Shown here: piece after piece, positions 42,860-51,185 of the stretch
How the letters are laid out: every line of letters begins with the position of its first letter
Numbering within the stretch: the first letter of the stretch is position 1
DNA from: Firmicutes bacterium UBA1764
Lineage (GTDB): Bacteria; Bacillota; Clostridia; Peptostreptococcales; Anaerovoracaceae
DNA: 64,000 nucleotides
Assembly: GCA_002315535.1 (NCBI GenBank)
Contig: DCHA01000057.1
Location: 1-64,000, forward strand
Direction: 5' to 3'
Program-made: the position numbers and the translations under genes
The notes under the pieces: generated by a model
Seen by the model: the letters and a program-made list of their open reading frames with translations, nothing else
The model's database searches: none
What the model was told of the DNA's origin: nothing

Positions 42860-44362
42860 ATGGAAAAATATGCTCTTGGTATAGACATCGGAACCACATC
42901 GGTAAAGGTAGTTCTGATCTCATCAAGTGGCCGTATGGTTTGTGAATCAAATCAGGCACACAACCTTCTTTCACTTCATCGTAACTGGGCAGAAGAAAAT
43001 GCAGACGAGTGGTGGCAGAATGTAATCGATGCCGTAAAGGATATCGCAAATCAGGCGCCAGACAAGATGAAGGACATCGTCTCAATTGGCTGCAGCGGCA
43101 TGGTTCCTGCAATTGTTTTACTTGATAAGGACGGAAATGTATTGAGAAATACAATTCAGCAAAACGATTCAAGATGCATCGAGCAGATTGATTACTTATC
43201 AAAGAAAATTGACCAAGATGAGCTTTTCGCTAAGACAGGCGGAAGGACAAACCAGCAGCACATTCTTCCAAGACTCCTTTGGGTAAAAGAAAATGAGCCT
43301 GAAGTCTGGGGAAAAGTTGACTGTGTAATGGGCTCGTATGACTATATCGCTTACAAGCTCTCTGGTATCAAGACACTCGAATTAAACTGGGCCGCTGAAA
43401 GCGGATGCTATGATATCAGAGAACGTAAGTGGTTAGTCGATCAGATTGAACTTTGCGGAATGAATCCTGCAATGCTTCCTAAGGTAAATGATCCTATGGA
43501 AGTAATCGGACAGACACTTCCTGAAATGGAAGAGCTTATGGGTCTTCCGGGCGGCATCAATATCATTGGTGGCAGCGCAGATCACGTTGCATCAACACTT
43601 GCTGCAGGAATTCTTGACGAAGGCGATCTTCTCATTAAGTTCGGTGGTGCCGGAGATATCCTCTACTGCACAGAAGAGCTTAAGACAAGTGATAAATTAT
43701 TCTTTGACTATCATGACCTCCCTGGTAAGTATCTCTTAAACGGATGCATGGCTTCCAGCGGATCACTCGTAAAGTGGTTTACTCATGATATTCTCAAGTC
43801 AGATGACAAGGACATTTTAAAGAAACTTGATAAGGAAGCAGCAGAGCTCCCACCTGCATCTGATGGATTAATCATCCTTCCATACTTCCTCGGAGAAAAG
43901 ACTCCGATCTTCGATCCTTCTGCAAGAGGAATTATGTTTGGACTTACACTCAGCCATGGATATGCACATATCTTCAAGGCTATTATGGAATCTGTTGTAT
44001 ACGGCTTCAGACATCACGTAGACGAACTCAAGGCTATGGGATATGAACCACAGCAGATTATCGCAAGTGACGGCGGCGCAAAGAGCCCGCTCTGGTGCCA
44101 GATTTCTGCTGATATTCTCGGCAAGGAAATCAAGGCATATCCTAGCCATCCGGGCTCAGGACTGGGCGTTGCATTTGTTGCAGGTATGAGCGCAGGCCTC
44201 TTCACTGATTGGAGTCAGATTACAAGCTTCCTCGATGACTATAAGACATACACTCCGAATCCGGAAGCTGTAAAGGTATATGACAAAGCTTATCAAATCT
44301 ATCGCAGACTCTATCCTGAATTAAAGGAAGACTGCAGCTTACTCGAGGAATTATATAAATAA
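42860..44362 (+). CDS. FGGY family carbohydrate kinase (xylulokinase-like)
   Basis: A 500-residue sugar or polyol kinase. The first ATPase half starts LGIDIGTTSVKVVLISSSG and the second has GGSADHVASTLAAGILDEGDLLIKFGGAGDILYC and IIASDGGAKSPLWCQISADILG, typical of xylulokinase-type members. Length matches the family. It lies between the DeoR regulator and an SDR dehydrogenase. It probably makes the sugar phosphate sensed by the DeoR protein. The substrate cannot be read from sequence. Confidence 0.92.
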   Translation: MEKYALGIDIGTTSVKVVLISSSGRMVCESNQAHNLLSLHRNWAEENADEWWQNVIDAVKDIANQAPDKMKDIVSIGCSGMVPAIVLLDKDGNVLRNTIQQNDSRCIEQIDYLSKKIDQDELFAKTGGRTNQQHILPRLLWVKENEPEVWGKVDCVMGSYDYIAYKLSGIKTLELNWAAESGCYDIRERKWLVDQIELCGMNPAMLPKVNDPMEVIGQTLPEMEELMGLPGGINIIGGSADHVASTLAAGILDEGDLLIKFGGAGDILYCTEELKTSDKLFFDYHDLPGKYLLNGCMASSGSLVKWFTHDILKSDDKDILKKLDKEAAELPPASDGLIILPYFLGEKTPIFDPSARGIMFGLTLSHGYAHIFKAIMESVVYGFRHHVDELKAMGYEPQQIIASDGGAKSPLWCQISADILGKEIKAYPSHPGSGLGVAFVAGMSAGLFTDWSQITSFLDDYKTYTPNPEAVKVYDKAYQIYRRLYPELKEDCSLLEELYK

Positions 44363-44375
44363 AAGGAGAAATACT

Positions 44376-45152
44376 ATGCTTCAGAACGAAGGACAGATTG
44401 CATTTATCACAGGCGCAGGCGGCGGAATCGGTCGCGCAATCGCACAGAAATTTGCTGAGTTTGGTTGCTCAGTTATCGTTGCTGACCTTAATCTTAAGGG
44501 AGCAGAAGAAACAGTATCAATGCTTGCTAACCCAACAGGTAAGGCAAAGCACGCTGCTATTACAATCGATGTTACAAAGAAGGCTGACGTAGTTGAAAAG
44601 CTTAACTGGGTTAAGGAAAACTACGGCAAGCTCGATATTCTTATGAACAACGCAGGTGTATCCACAATGCACCGCCTCGTTGATCTTACAGAAGAAGAAT
44701 GGGATTTCAACTTCAACGTAAACACAAAGGGCGTATTCCTCGTATCACAGGCTGCTGCTCCTCTCATCGTTGAAGGTGGACGCATTGTTAATACATGCTC
44801 CATGGCTGCTGTTAAGCCGGACCCAACACTTCCACACTACACAGCTTCCAAGTTCGCAGTACTCGGACTTACAAAGGCTATGGCACTTGAATTCGCTGCA
44901 AGAAAGATCACTGTTAACTGCGTTTGCCCAGGCTGGGTAAAGACACCGATGCAGGACAGAGAAATTGTTTGGGAAGGCGAAATGAAGGGAATGGCTCCGG
45001 AAGACGTAAGACAGAGCTATATCGACAACACACCGCTCGGAAGACTTTGCTATCCTGAAGACGTTGCTGATGTTGTTGGATTCCTCGTATCACCACAGGC
45101 TCAGTTCCTCACAGGCGAGGCACTTGACGTTGCAGGTGGCGCACAGCTTTAA
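44376..45152 (+). CDS. Short-chain dehydrogenase/reductase
   Basis: A 258-residue NAD(P)-dependent oxidoreductase of the classical SDR type. The nucleotide motif TGAGGGIG (residues 12-19), NNAG (91-94), and the catalytic Ser142, Tyr155 and Lys159 (HYTASK) are all present. The C-terminus QFLTGEALDVAGGAQL is also typical. In a kinase-containing operon it probably oxidises a polyol or reduces a keto sugar. It has an AAGGAG site 13 bases after the kinase gene. Confidence 0.92.
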   Translation: MLQNEGQIAFITGAGGGIGRAIAQKFAEFGCSVIVADLNLKGAEETVSMLANPTGKAKHAAITIDVTKKADVVEKLNWVKENYGKLDILMNNAGVSTMHRLVDLTEEEWDFNFNVNTKGVFLVSQAAAPLIVEGGRIVNTCSMAAVKPDPTLPHYTASKFAVLGLTKAMALEFAARKITVNCVCPGWVKTPMQDREIVWEGEMKGMAPEDVRQSYIDNTPLGRLCYPEDVADVVGFLVSPQAQFLTGEALDVAGGAQL

Positions 45153-45244
45153 TATTGTTTTTTTAGGAGATGTCTGCTAATCAAAAATTGCAGACCTCAC
45201 CTTTTCGTTTATTTACATGTCTGCAAATAGGGAGGCAAACATAA

Positions 45245-46003
45245 ATGGCAAGAGTAGTTGCTAATGGAGTTGAAAAGGATATTGACCTTTTCGTATTTGA
45301 TAAAGACGGTCTCATGTTCAAGACCCAGGGCTTCTGGGCCGAGATCGGAAATAGACGCATGTTCTATTTAAAGAAGTATCTCAATGATGCCGCACTTAAG
45401 GAATGGGCAAGAGTATTCGGACTTACACTTAATGAACAGGGTGAAGTAACTTATACAGATCCTAAGGGAATTCTTGCAGTTGCCGCTCCGAGAGAAGAAG
45501 TAGTTGTTACCGCAGGACTCATCGTTCAGGCTAATAACATTCAGTGGGATACAGCACTTAATTATGCACACTCAGTATTTAAGGATGCTGATGACAACTT
45601 CCAGCTTGCAAAGGCTCTGGTTCCGCAAAAAGGCTTCCCTGAAATCTTCGCAAGACTTCGTGCTGTTGGTATCAAATACGCAATCGCAACATCAGACACT
45701 ATTCCAAGAGCACAGCAGTCAATGGAGCTCTTCGGAGAAGTACCTCCTGAAGTAATCGTAGTTTCAGACATGGTTAAGAGAGGAAAGCCGGCACCTGATA
45801 TGCTCGTTCTCGCAGCAGAAAAGTGCGGAGTTCCACTCGACAAGACAGTTATGATAGGTGATTCCTTTGTTGACGTAAAGATGGCATTTGATGCCGGAGC
45901 TGCAATGGGTATCGGCATTCCTGAAACAGAGGAAATGCGTGAAGAGATGAAGCCGTATACCAAGGCAATCGTTGACAGTTTGGACGATATTATATTAGGA
46001 TAG
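45245..46003 (+). CDS. HAD family sugar phosphatase-like hydrolase
   Basis: A 252-residue HAD hydrolase. Motif I is FVFDKDGLMF (Asp19 and Asp21), motif II ATSDT, motif III KRGKPAPDMLVLAAEK, and motif IV MIGDSFVDVKMAFDAG. Insertion of a helical cap after motif I places it with beta-phosphoglucomutase/phosphatase-like members. It probably removes phosphate from a sugar phosphate or isomerises it. It follows the SDR in the operon after a 92-base gap with a GTCTGC/GCAGAC inverted repeat, and is followed by an ABC importer. Confidence 0.88.
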   Translation: MARVVANGVEKDIDLFVFDKDGLMFKTQGFWAEIGNRRMFYLKKYLNDAALKEWARVFGLTLNEQGEVTYTDPKGILAVAAPREEVVVTAGLIVQANNIQWDTALNYAHSVFKDADDNFQLAKALVPQKGFPEIFARLRAVGIKYAIATSDTIPRAQQSMELFGEVPPEVIVVSDMVKRGKPAPDMLVLAAEKCGVPLDKTVMIGDSFVDVKMAFDAGAAMGIGIPETEEMREEMKPYTKAIVDSLDDIILG

Positions 46004-46054
46004 TTAATTATAGCCACTCGTATAAAATCTGCGTAGTGCAGAATCGGAGAAAAA

Positions 46055-47170
46055 ATGAGTAATAATATTTCAATCAAACATGCAGTTAAAGCATATGGCT
46101 CAAATGCCCCGGTAATTCCGGATCTCAGCGTTGAGATTAATGGAGGCGAATTCTTTACTCTGCTTGGACCTTCCGGATGCGGAAAGACAACACTGCTTAG
46201 AATGATCGCCGGATTTAACAGCATCGAGGGTGGTGACTTTTATTTTAACGAAACAAGAATTAACGACCTCGATCCTGCAAAGAGAAACATAGGTATGGTA
46301 TTCCAGAACTATGCTATCTTCCCGCATCTCACAGTTCGCAAGAACGTAGAGTTTGGTCTTAAATATAAGAAGTTCCCGAAGGAACAGATTAAGGATATCG
46401 CAGACAAGTTCATGAAGCTTATGCAGATTGATCAGTATGCAGACAGACTCCCTGAAAACCTTTCCGGTGGACAGCAGCAGAGAGTCGCTCTGGCAAGAGC
46501 TCTTTGTATCGAGCCTGACGTACTTCTCATGGACGAGCCTCTTTCAAACCTCGACGCAAAACTGAGAGTTGAAATGCGTTCGGTAATCAAGGATATCCAG
46601 AAGGAAATCGGAATCACCACAGTATATGTAACACACGATCAGGAAGAAGCTATGGCTGTTTCCGACAGAATCGCTGTTATGAATGCCGGAGTTATCCAGC
46701 ACATAGGAACCCCGAAGAATATTTACCAGAGACCATCCAATTTGTTCGTATCAACCTTCATTGGAAGATCAAACGTAATCGAAGGAAAGCTTATTGCTGA
46801 AGGCGGCAAGACATATATCGAAACAAAGTGCGGATATCGCGCTGAAATGACTAACGTTCTTGATGAACAGAAGGTCAGCCAGGACATTATCCTTTCAATC
46901 AGACCTGAAGAGTTTATTCTCGACAGAAACGCATCTGAGGGTATTGCCGCAACAGTAAATTCCTGCGTATTCCTCGGACTTAACACTCACTACTTCGTAA
47001 CCCTGTCATCAGGCGAAGATGTAGTAATTATCCAGGAATCATCAATTGACAGCACAATTGAACCTGGTACACAAATCAAGCTTACATTAAATACAGATAA
47101 ACTAAACATTTTCTCAAAAGAAACAGAACGCAACTTACTCAAGGGCGTACAGAACGATTGCATTCTGTAG
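46055..47170 (+). CDS. ABC importer ATPase (Fe3+/polyamine/hexose-phosphate class)
   Basis: A 371-residue ATPase with Walker A GPSGCGKTT, Q-loop VFQNYAIFPHL, signature LSGGQQQRVALARALC, Walker [13 protein letters not shown] and a C-terminal TOBE domain. The QQQRV signature groups it with PotA/FbpC/AfuC proteins rather than the sugar MsmX class. It is cotranscribed with a double permease and a lipoprotein. Because it sits in a sugar-kinase operon, a sugar-phosphate importer like AfuABC is more plausible than an iron importer (inference). Confidence 0.9.
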   Translation: MSNNISIKHAVKAYGSNAPVIPDLSVEINGGEFFTLLGPSGCGKTTLLRMIAGFNSIEGGDFYFNETRINDLDPAKRNIGMVFQNYAIFPHLTVRKNVEFGLKYKKFPKEQIKDIADKFMKLMQIDQYADRLPENLSGGQQQRVALARALCIEPDVLLMDEPLSNLDAKLRVEMRSVIKDIQKEIGITTVYVTHDQEEAMAVSDRIAVMNAGVIQHIGTPKNIYQRPSNLFVSTFIGRSNVIEGKLIAEGGKTYIETKCGYRAEMTNVLDEQKVSQDIILSIRPEEFILDRNASEGIAATVNSCVFLGLNTHYFVTLSSGEDVVIIQESSIDSTIEPGTQIKLTLNTDKLNIFSKETERNLLKGVQNDCIL

Positions 47171-47178
47171 GGGGAATT

Positions 47179-48831
47179 ATGGCTAAGAAACGCTTTGATG
47201 GATGGTTCATTCTATCCATAGTAATGTTTGTAGCTTTCATGTTCATACTGGTTTATCCGATGTTCGGACTTTTAAAGCAGTCCGTCATCATGCCGGATGG
47301 AAGCTTCTCGCTTGAAGAATTCCAGAAATTCTTCTCGCACTCATACTATACTCAAACAATACTAAACAGTTTTAAGATAACAATAACTACAACATTTTTA
47401 TCTTTGCTGCTTGGTGTTCCTTTCGCATACTTTTATTCTTTCTACAAGATTAAAGGTTCAAAGCTGTTGTTTGTAGTAAGTATTCTGTGCTGCATGTCAG
47501 CACCTTTCCTTGGCGCATATTCATGGATCATGCTCCTCGGAAGAAGTGGCGTAATCACAAAGTTCCTCAAGGCAACCTTCGGAATCGTGCTTCCGAGCAT
47601 TTACGGTTTCAGAGGCGTTGTTCTTTCTCAGGTTTTGAACTATTTCCCGCTCGTATTTATTTATATGAACGGTGCATTTAGAAATACTGACAGCACTCTT
47701 ATGGAGGCCGCTGAGAACATGGGCTGCACAGGTATTAAGAGACTGTTCAAGATAGTTCTTAATCTTTCAATGCCTACACTGCTTGCATCTACTCTTATGG
47801 TATTCATGCAGTCATTCTCAGACTTCGGTACACCATCAACACTCGGTGAAGATTACAAGACCTTCCTTGTTCTTCTTTATAACGAGTACCTCGGTGAAAC
47901 CGGCCAGGACTATAACTACGCCGCAGCACTTGCTATCATCGCCGTAGTTCTCGCAGGAATCGTATTCTTCCTCCAGAAATGGGCAACAAGCAAGTACAAG
48001 TTCTCAATCAACGCACTGCATCCTGTACAGAAAAAGGATCCAAAGGGAATCCTCGCAGTAATCATTTATGTATACTGCTATCTCCTTTGCGCTATAGCTA
48101 TTCTGCCACAGGCATACGTTGTATTCCTCAGCTTCAGAAACTGCAAGGGCTCTGTTTGGGGAAAGGGACTTTCATTCAACAACTATGCAAACGCAATGAA
48201 GAAAAAGCTTGTTCTCGCATCGAGAAACAGCATCCTCATGGGCGTATTTGCATTAGTAATAATCATTGTTATCGCAGTACTGATTGCATACCTGGTTGTT
48301 CGTCGTTCTAACGCACTCAACCATCTGATTGACTCCTGCTCAATGCTCCCGTACATTATGCCGGGCGCAGTAATCGGTATTGCACTTATCATTGCATTCG
48401 GTAAGAAGCCATTCGCTCTTACAGGTACAATGATTATCATGATTCTATCGTTTGTAATACGAAGGATGCCGTACACGATAAGGTCGGCGACGGCGACGTT
48501 GATGCATATACCGGAGAGTATAGAAGAGGCTGCAATCAGCCTTGGTGCATCAAAGCTCGCAACCTTTGTTAAGGTAACTGTACCTATGATGTCCAGCGGA
48601 ATTCTTTCCGGAGCCATCCTCAGCTGGGTTGCTATCGTAACAGAACTTTCAAGCTCTGTAATTCTTTACAGTAACAGAACGACAACGCTTACGATGCAGG
48701 CCTATGTATACATTGGCCGTGGAGAATATGGTACAGCCGCCGCATTTGCTGCTATTCTTAACGTAATTACTACAATTTCCCTACTTATATATATGAGAAT
48801 AAGCAAATCCGAGGACAATGTTAAATTATAA
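47179..48831 (+). CDS. Double-domain ABC permease (Fe3+/hexose-phosphate class)
   Basis: A 550-residue protein with about twelve helices in two tandem permease domains, as in FbpB/AfuB/ThiP. Both halves carry the ATPase-coupling loop: LMEAAENMGCTGIKRLFKIVLNLSMP and IEEAAISLGASKLATFVKVTVPMM. I start at the ATG preceded by GGGGGAA instead of an upstream ATG inside the ATPase 3' end. A run of about 90 bases near 48440-48530 uses codons that the surrounding gene avoids. Confidence 0.9.
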   Translation: MAKKRFDGWFILSIVMFVAFMFILVYPMFGLLKQSVIMPDGSFSLEEFQKFFSHSYYTQTILNSFKITITTTFLSLLLGVPFAYFYSFYKIKGSKLLFVVSILCCMSAPFLGAYSWIMLLGRSGVITKFLKATFGIVLPSIYGFRGVVLSQVLNYFPLVFIYMNGAFRNTDSTLMEAAENMGCTGIKRLFKIVLNLSMPTLLASTLMVFMQSFSDFGTPSTLGEDYKTFLVLLYNEYLGETGQDYNYAAALAIIAVVLAGIVFFLQKWATSKYKFSINALHPVQKKDPKGILAVIIYVYCYLLCAIAILPQAYVVFLSFRNCKGSVWGKGLSFNNYANAMKKKLVLASRNSILMGVFALVIIIVIAVLIAYLVVRRSNALNHLIDSCSMLPYIMPGAVIGIALIIAFGKKPFALTGTMIIMILSFVIRRMPYTIRSATATLMHIPESIEEAAISLGASKLATFVKVTVPMMSSGILSGAILSWVAIVTELSSSVILYSNRTTTLTMQAYVYIGRGEYGTAAAFAAILNVITTISLLIYMRISKSEDNVKL

Positions 48832-48836
48832 ATTAA

Positions 48837-48866
48837 TTGTTCCATACGCTGAAAAGAGCGTATAAT
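48837..48866 (+). promoter_or_regulatory. Candidate internal promoter and hairpin before the lipoprotein gene
   Basis: TTGTTC and TATAAT are separated by 18 bases. An inverted repeat (ATACGCT, GAAAAG, AGCGTAT, 48844-48863) overlaps the spacer and could also act as a 3'-end hairpin for the permease. It suggests extra transcription of the binding-protein gene. Confidence 0.4.
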
Positions 48867-48937
48867 TAAAGGGCAGGTATTAATGACGGAAGTCAATAAT
48901 ATATTAGAATAGTTATTCTTTATTGAGGAGGAAAAAA

Positions 48938-49999
48938 ATGAAGAAATTATTAGCAGTTCTTTTAGCTCTCTCCATGATCCTTTGCTTCGCAGCATGTGGA
49001 GACAAGCAGCAGGAACAGGCAGCTCCGGCAGCTGATGAAACATCAATCAGTGGTCCACTCGTTCTTTACACACCGATGACAGAGTCTGATATTGATGCAC
49101 TTCTTACATGCTTCGGTCAGGTATATCCTGATGTAGAAGTTGAAATCGTATCCGGATCTATCGGAGAACTCACAGCTAAGATTACAGCTGAAAAAGACAA
49201 CCCACAGGGCGACCTCGTTTGGGGTGGTGCACAGGATTCCGACGGCGAAACATATGCTGACATTTATGAAGCATGGATTTCAGATTATTGCAAAGACAAT
49301 CTTTCTGACTATGTATCCTGCAACACATACTACAGCATCAACCACCTTTCACCGGTTTGCTTCTGCGTAAACCTTGAGCTCGAAAAGGAACTCGGACTTG
49401 ACATTCAGTCATACGAAGACCTTCTTGACCCAGCTCTTAAGGGCAAGGTTATCATCTCTGATCCTAACAGCTCATCCGCAGCTTGGAACAACCTCTGCAA
49501 CTTCATGGCTGTTTATGGATATGACACAGACGAAGCTTGGGATTACATCGCTAAGTTCATGGAAAATGTAGTAATCGTTGAAAAGTCATCAATGTGCTTC
49601 AACTCCATCAATGATGGTGAATACGTTGTTGGTCTTACATACGAAGACGGCGCTGTAAAGCTTCTCCAGAACGGTTCTACAGCAGTAGAAATGAGATACC
49701 CGACAAACGGAACATCCGCTTCCGCATTCGCTGCAGCAGTTATCAAGAACGCTCCACACATGGACGCTGCTAAGGCTATGGTAGACTTCATCTGCTCACC
49801 GGAAGGACAGACAATGATGGCTGAATACATGGAAGGAACACTTCGTTTCACAAATACAAAGTACACAGTTCCTGCAAATTCATGGCTCCCAGATTCATCA
49901 GAGCTTAAGTGGGTTTCCAGACCAGTTACTGAACTCACAGAAAACAAGGAAGCTATCCTTGAGCACTGGAACGAACTCCTTACAGAAGTTCAGAAGTAA
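48938..49999 (+). CDS. Substrate-binding lipoprotein (Fe3+/hexose-phosphate class)
   Basis: A 353-residue lipoprotein with lipobox ending at Cys20 (MILCFAAC). The mature protein (VLYTPMTESDIDALLTCFGQVYPDVEVEIVSGSIGELTAKI, then NPQGDLVWGGAQDSDGETYADIYEAW) matches the family of Fe3+-, thiamine- and hexose-phosphate-binding AfuA-like proteins. The paired tyrosines of true Fe3+ binders are not obvious to me. The start is the ATG after GAGGAGG. It completes the importer of the kinase operon and is followed by a strong terminator. Confidence 0.88.
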   Translation: MKKLLAVLLALSMILCFAACGDKQQEQAAPAADETSISGPLVLYTPMTESDIDALLTCFGQVYPDVEVEIVSGSIGELTAKITAEKDNPQGDLVWGGAQDSDGETYADIYEAWISDYCKDNLSDYVSCNTYYSINHLSPVCFCVNLELEKELGLDIQSYEDLLDPALKGKVIISDPNSSSAAWNNLCNFMAVYGYDTDEAWDYIAKFMENVVIVEKSSMCFNSINDGEYVVGLTYEDGAVKLLQNGSTAVEMRYPTNGTSASAFAAAVIKNAPHMDAAKAMVDFICSPEGQTMMAEYMEGTLRFTNTKYTVPANSWLPDSSELKWVSRPVTELTENKEAILEHWNELLTEVQK

Positions 50000-50021
50000 T
50001 TTATAAAGATTACATAAAAAT

Positions 50022-50051
50022 AAAAGGCTCTTCATTTTGAAGAGCCTTTTT
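50022..50051. terminator. Bidirectional terminator between sugar regions
   Basis: A 13-bp perfect stem (AAAAGGCTCTTCA with its complement, loop TTT) ends in T residues. It separates the importer from nagA on the minus strand. Confidence 0.92.
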
Positions 50052-50061
50052 GATTTTTCGA

Positions 50062-51174
50062 TTAGATTCTTTTTCCGTCAATATAGACTGCTTTTACCTT
50101 TAGATCTTTATCAATAATTACGAAGTCAGCAGCCTTATTCTTTTCAAGTGATCCTATTTCTTTGTCCATCTTGATCGCCTTTGCCGGGGCCATAGTTGCA
50201 GCATAGACTGCCTTTTCAAGTGGAACTCCGAAGCTTACAGTCCTGCGCAGACCCTCCATTAAGTGAATACTGCTTCCCGCAAGGGTATCGGTTCCTGACA
50301 GGCAAGCCTTTCCGTTTTTCATTGTAATCGGTTGCCCTCCGAGCTCGTAATCTCCGTCAGGCATTCCTGCGCAGCGCAGGGAGTCCGATATCAGACACAG
50401 TTTTTCACCAAAGAGCTTTGAGGTAAGCCTTACAACGCTTGGGTGAATGTGAAAGCCATCTGTTATCAGTTCTACGCTTGCGCCGCAGTCAAGAGCGGCG
50501 GCAATTACTCCGGGAGCCCTGTGAAGCAGCCCCGGCATTCCGTTATAGAGGTGGGTTGCGTGGCTTGCACCTGCCTTATACGCGGCCATTGCGGTATCGT
50601 AATCAGCTGTTGTGTGTCCTATGGATACAGTACATATCTTTGAGACCTTTTCGATAAACCCAATTGCCCCTTCTTCCTCCGGAGCAACTGTGATTAGCTT
50701 TACTATTCCGCCACAAGCTTCGTTAAGTCGCATAAACATATCTACATCCGGAGCATGAAGATTGTCTTCGTTTTGAGCTCCTTTTTTCGCACGGCTGAGG
50801 AAGGGCCCTTCAAGGTTGATTCCCGCAAGCTTTGCCCCATCCGAAGGACGCTTGTAGCTTGCGATAGCCTTAACGGCCTTGCATAGTACCGGCTCTTTGA
50901 GGGTCATGGTCGTAGGGAGCCAGCTTGTGACACCTTCTTTTGCATAATAGCGTCCGAGTATTTCCATTGCCTCTGGCTTACCGTCGCTGGCATCTTCGCC
51001 TGCGGCAGCGTGAGTGTGAATGTCTACAAGACCCGGGATGATGTAATCACCATTTGCATCTATATCGCCATTCCCTTTAACCTGATAGCCTGCTTCTATT
51101 ATCTTTTCGCCGAATTCAATTCCCCCATCGGTGAAATATCCGTTTGTATAAACCTTTGCATTAACAATGCGCAT
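50062..51174 (-). CDS. nagA: N-acetylglucosamine-6-phosphate deacetylase
   Basis: A 370-residue amidohydrolase that removes acetate from GlcNAc-6-phosphate, a central step of amino-sugar and sialic-acid catabolism. Marks are GLVDIHTHAAAGEDASDG (metal site), GINLEGPFLSRAKKGAQNEDNL, SIGHTTADYDTAMAAYKAGASHATHLYNGMPGLLHRAPG and LISDSLRCAGMPDGDYELGG. I use the ATG six bases after GAGGTG; the upstream in-frame GTG is part of that site. It follows the ROK-like kinase gene on the minus strand. Confidence 0.95.
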   Translation of the reverse strand: MRIVNAKVYTNGYFTDGGIEFGEKIIEAGYQVKGNGDIDANGDYIIPGLVDIHTHAAAGEDASDGKPEAMEILGRYYAKEGVTSWLPTTMTLKEPVLCKAVKAIASYKRPSDGAKLAGINLEGPFLSRAKKGAQNEDNLHAPDVDMFMRLNEACGGIVKLITVAPEEEGAIGFIEKVSKICTVSIGHTTADYDTAMAAYKAGASHATHLYNGMPGLLHRAPGVIAAALDCGASVELITDGFHIHPSVVRLTSKLFGEKLCLISDSLRCAGMPDGDYELGGQPITMKNGKACLSGTDTLAGSSIHLMEGLRRTVSFGVPLEKAVYAATMAPAKAIKMDKEIGSLEKNKAADFVIIDKDLKVKAVYIDGKRI

Positions 51175-51185
51175 TTGTATCACCT

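Noticed and set aside
46055..49999. Iron importer as the function of the ABC system
   Set aside because: The protein classes allow it, but the operon holds a sugar kinase, SDR and HAD phosphatase and no iron-related gene, and an iron-binding tyrosine pair was not evident.
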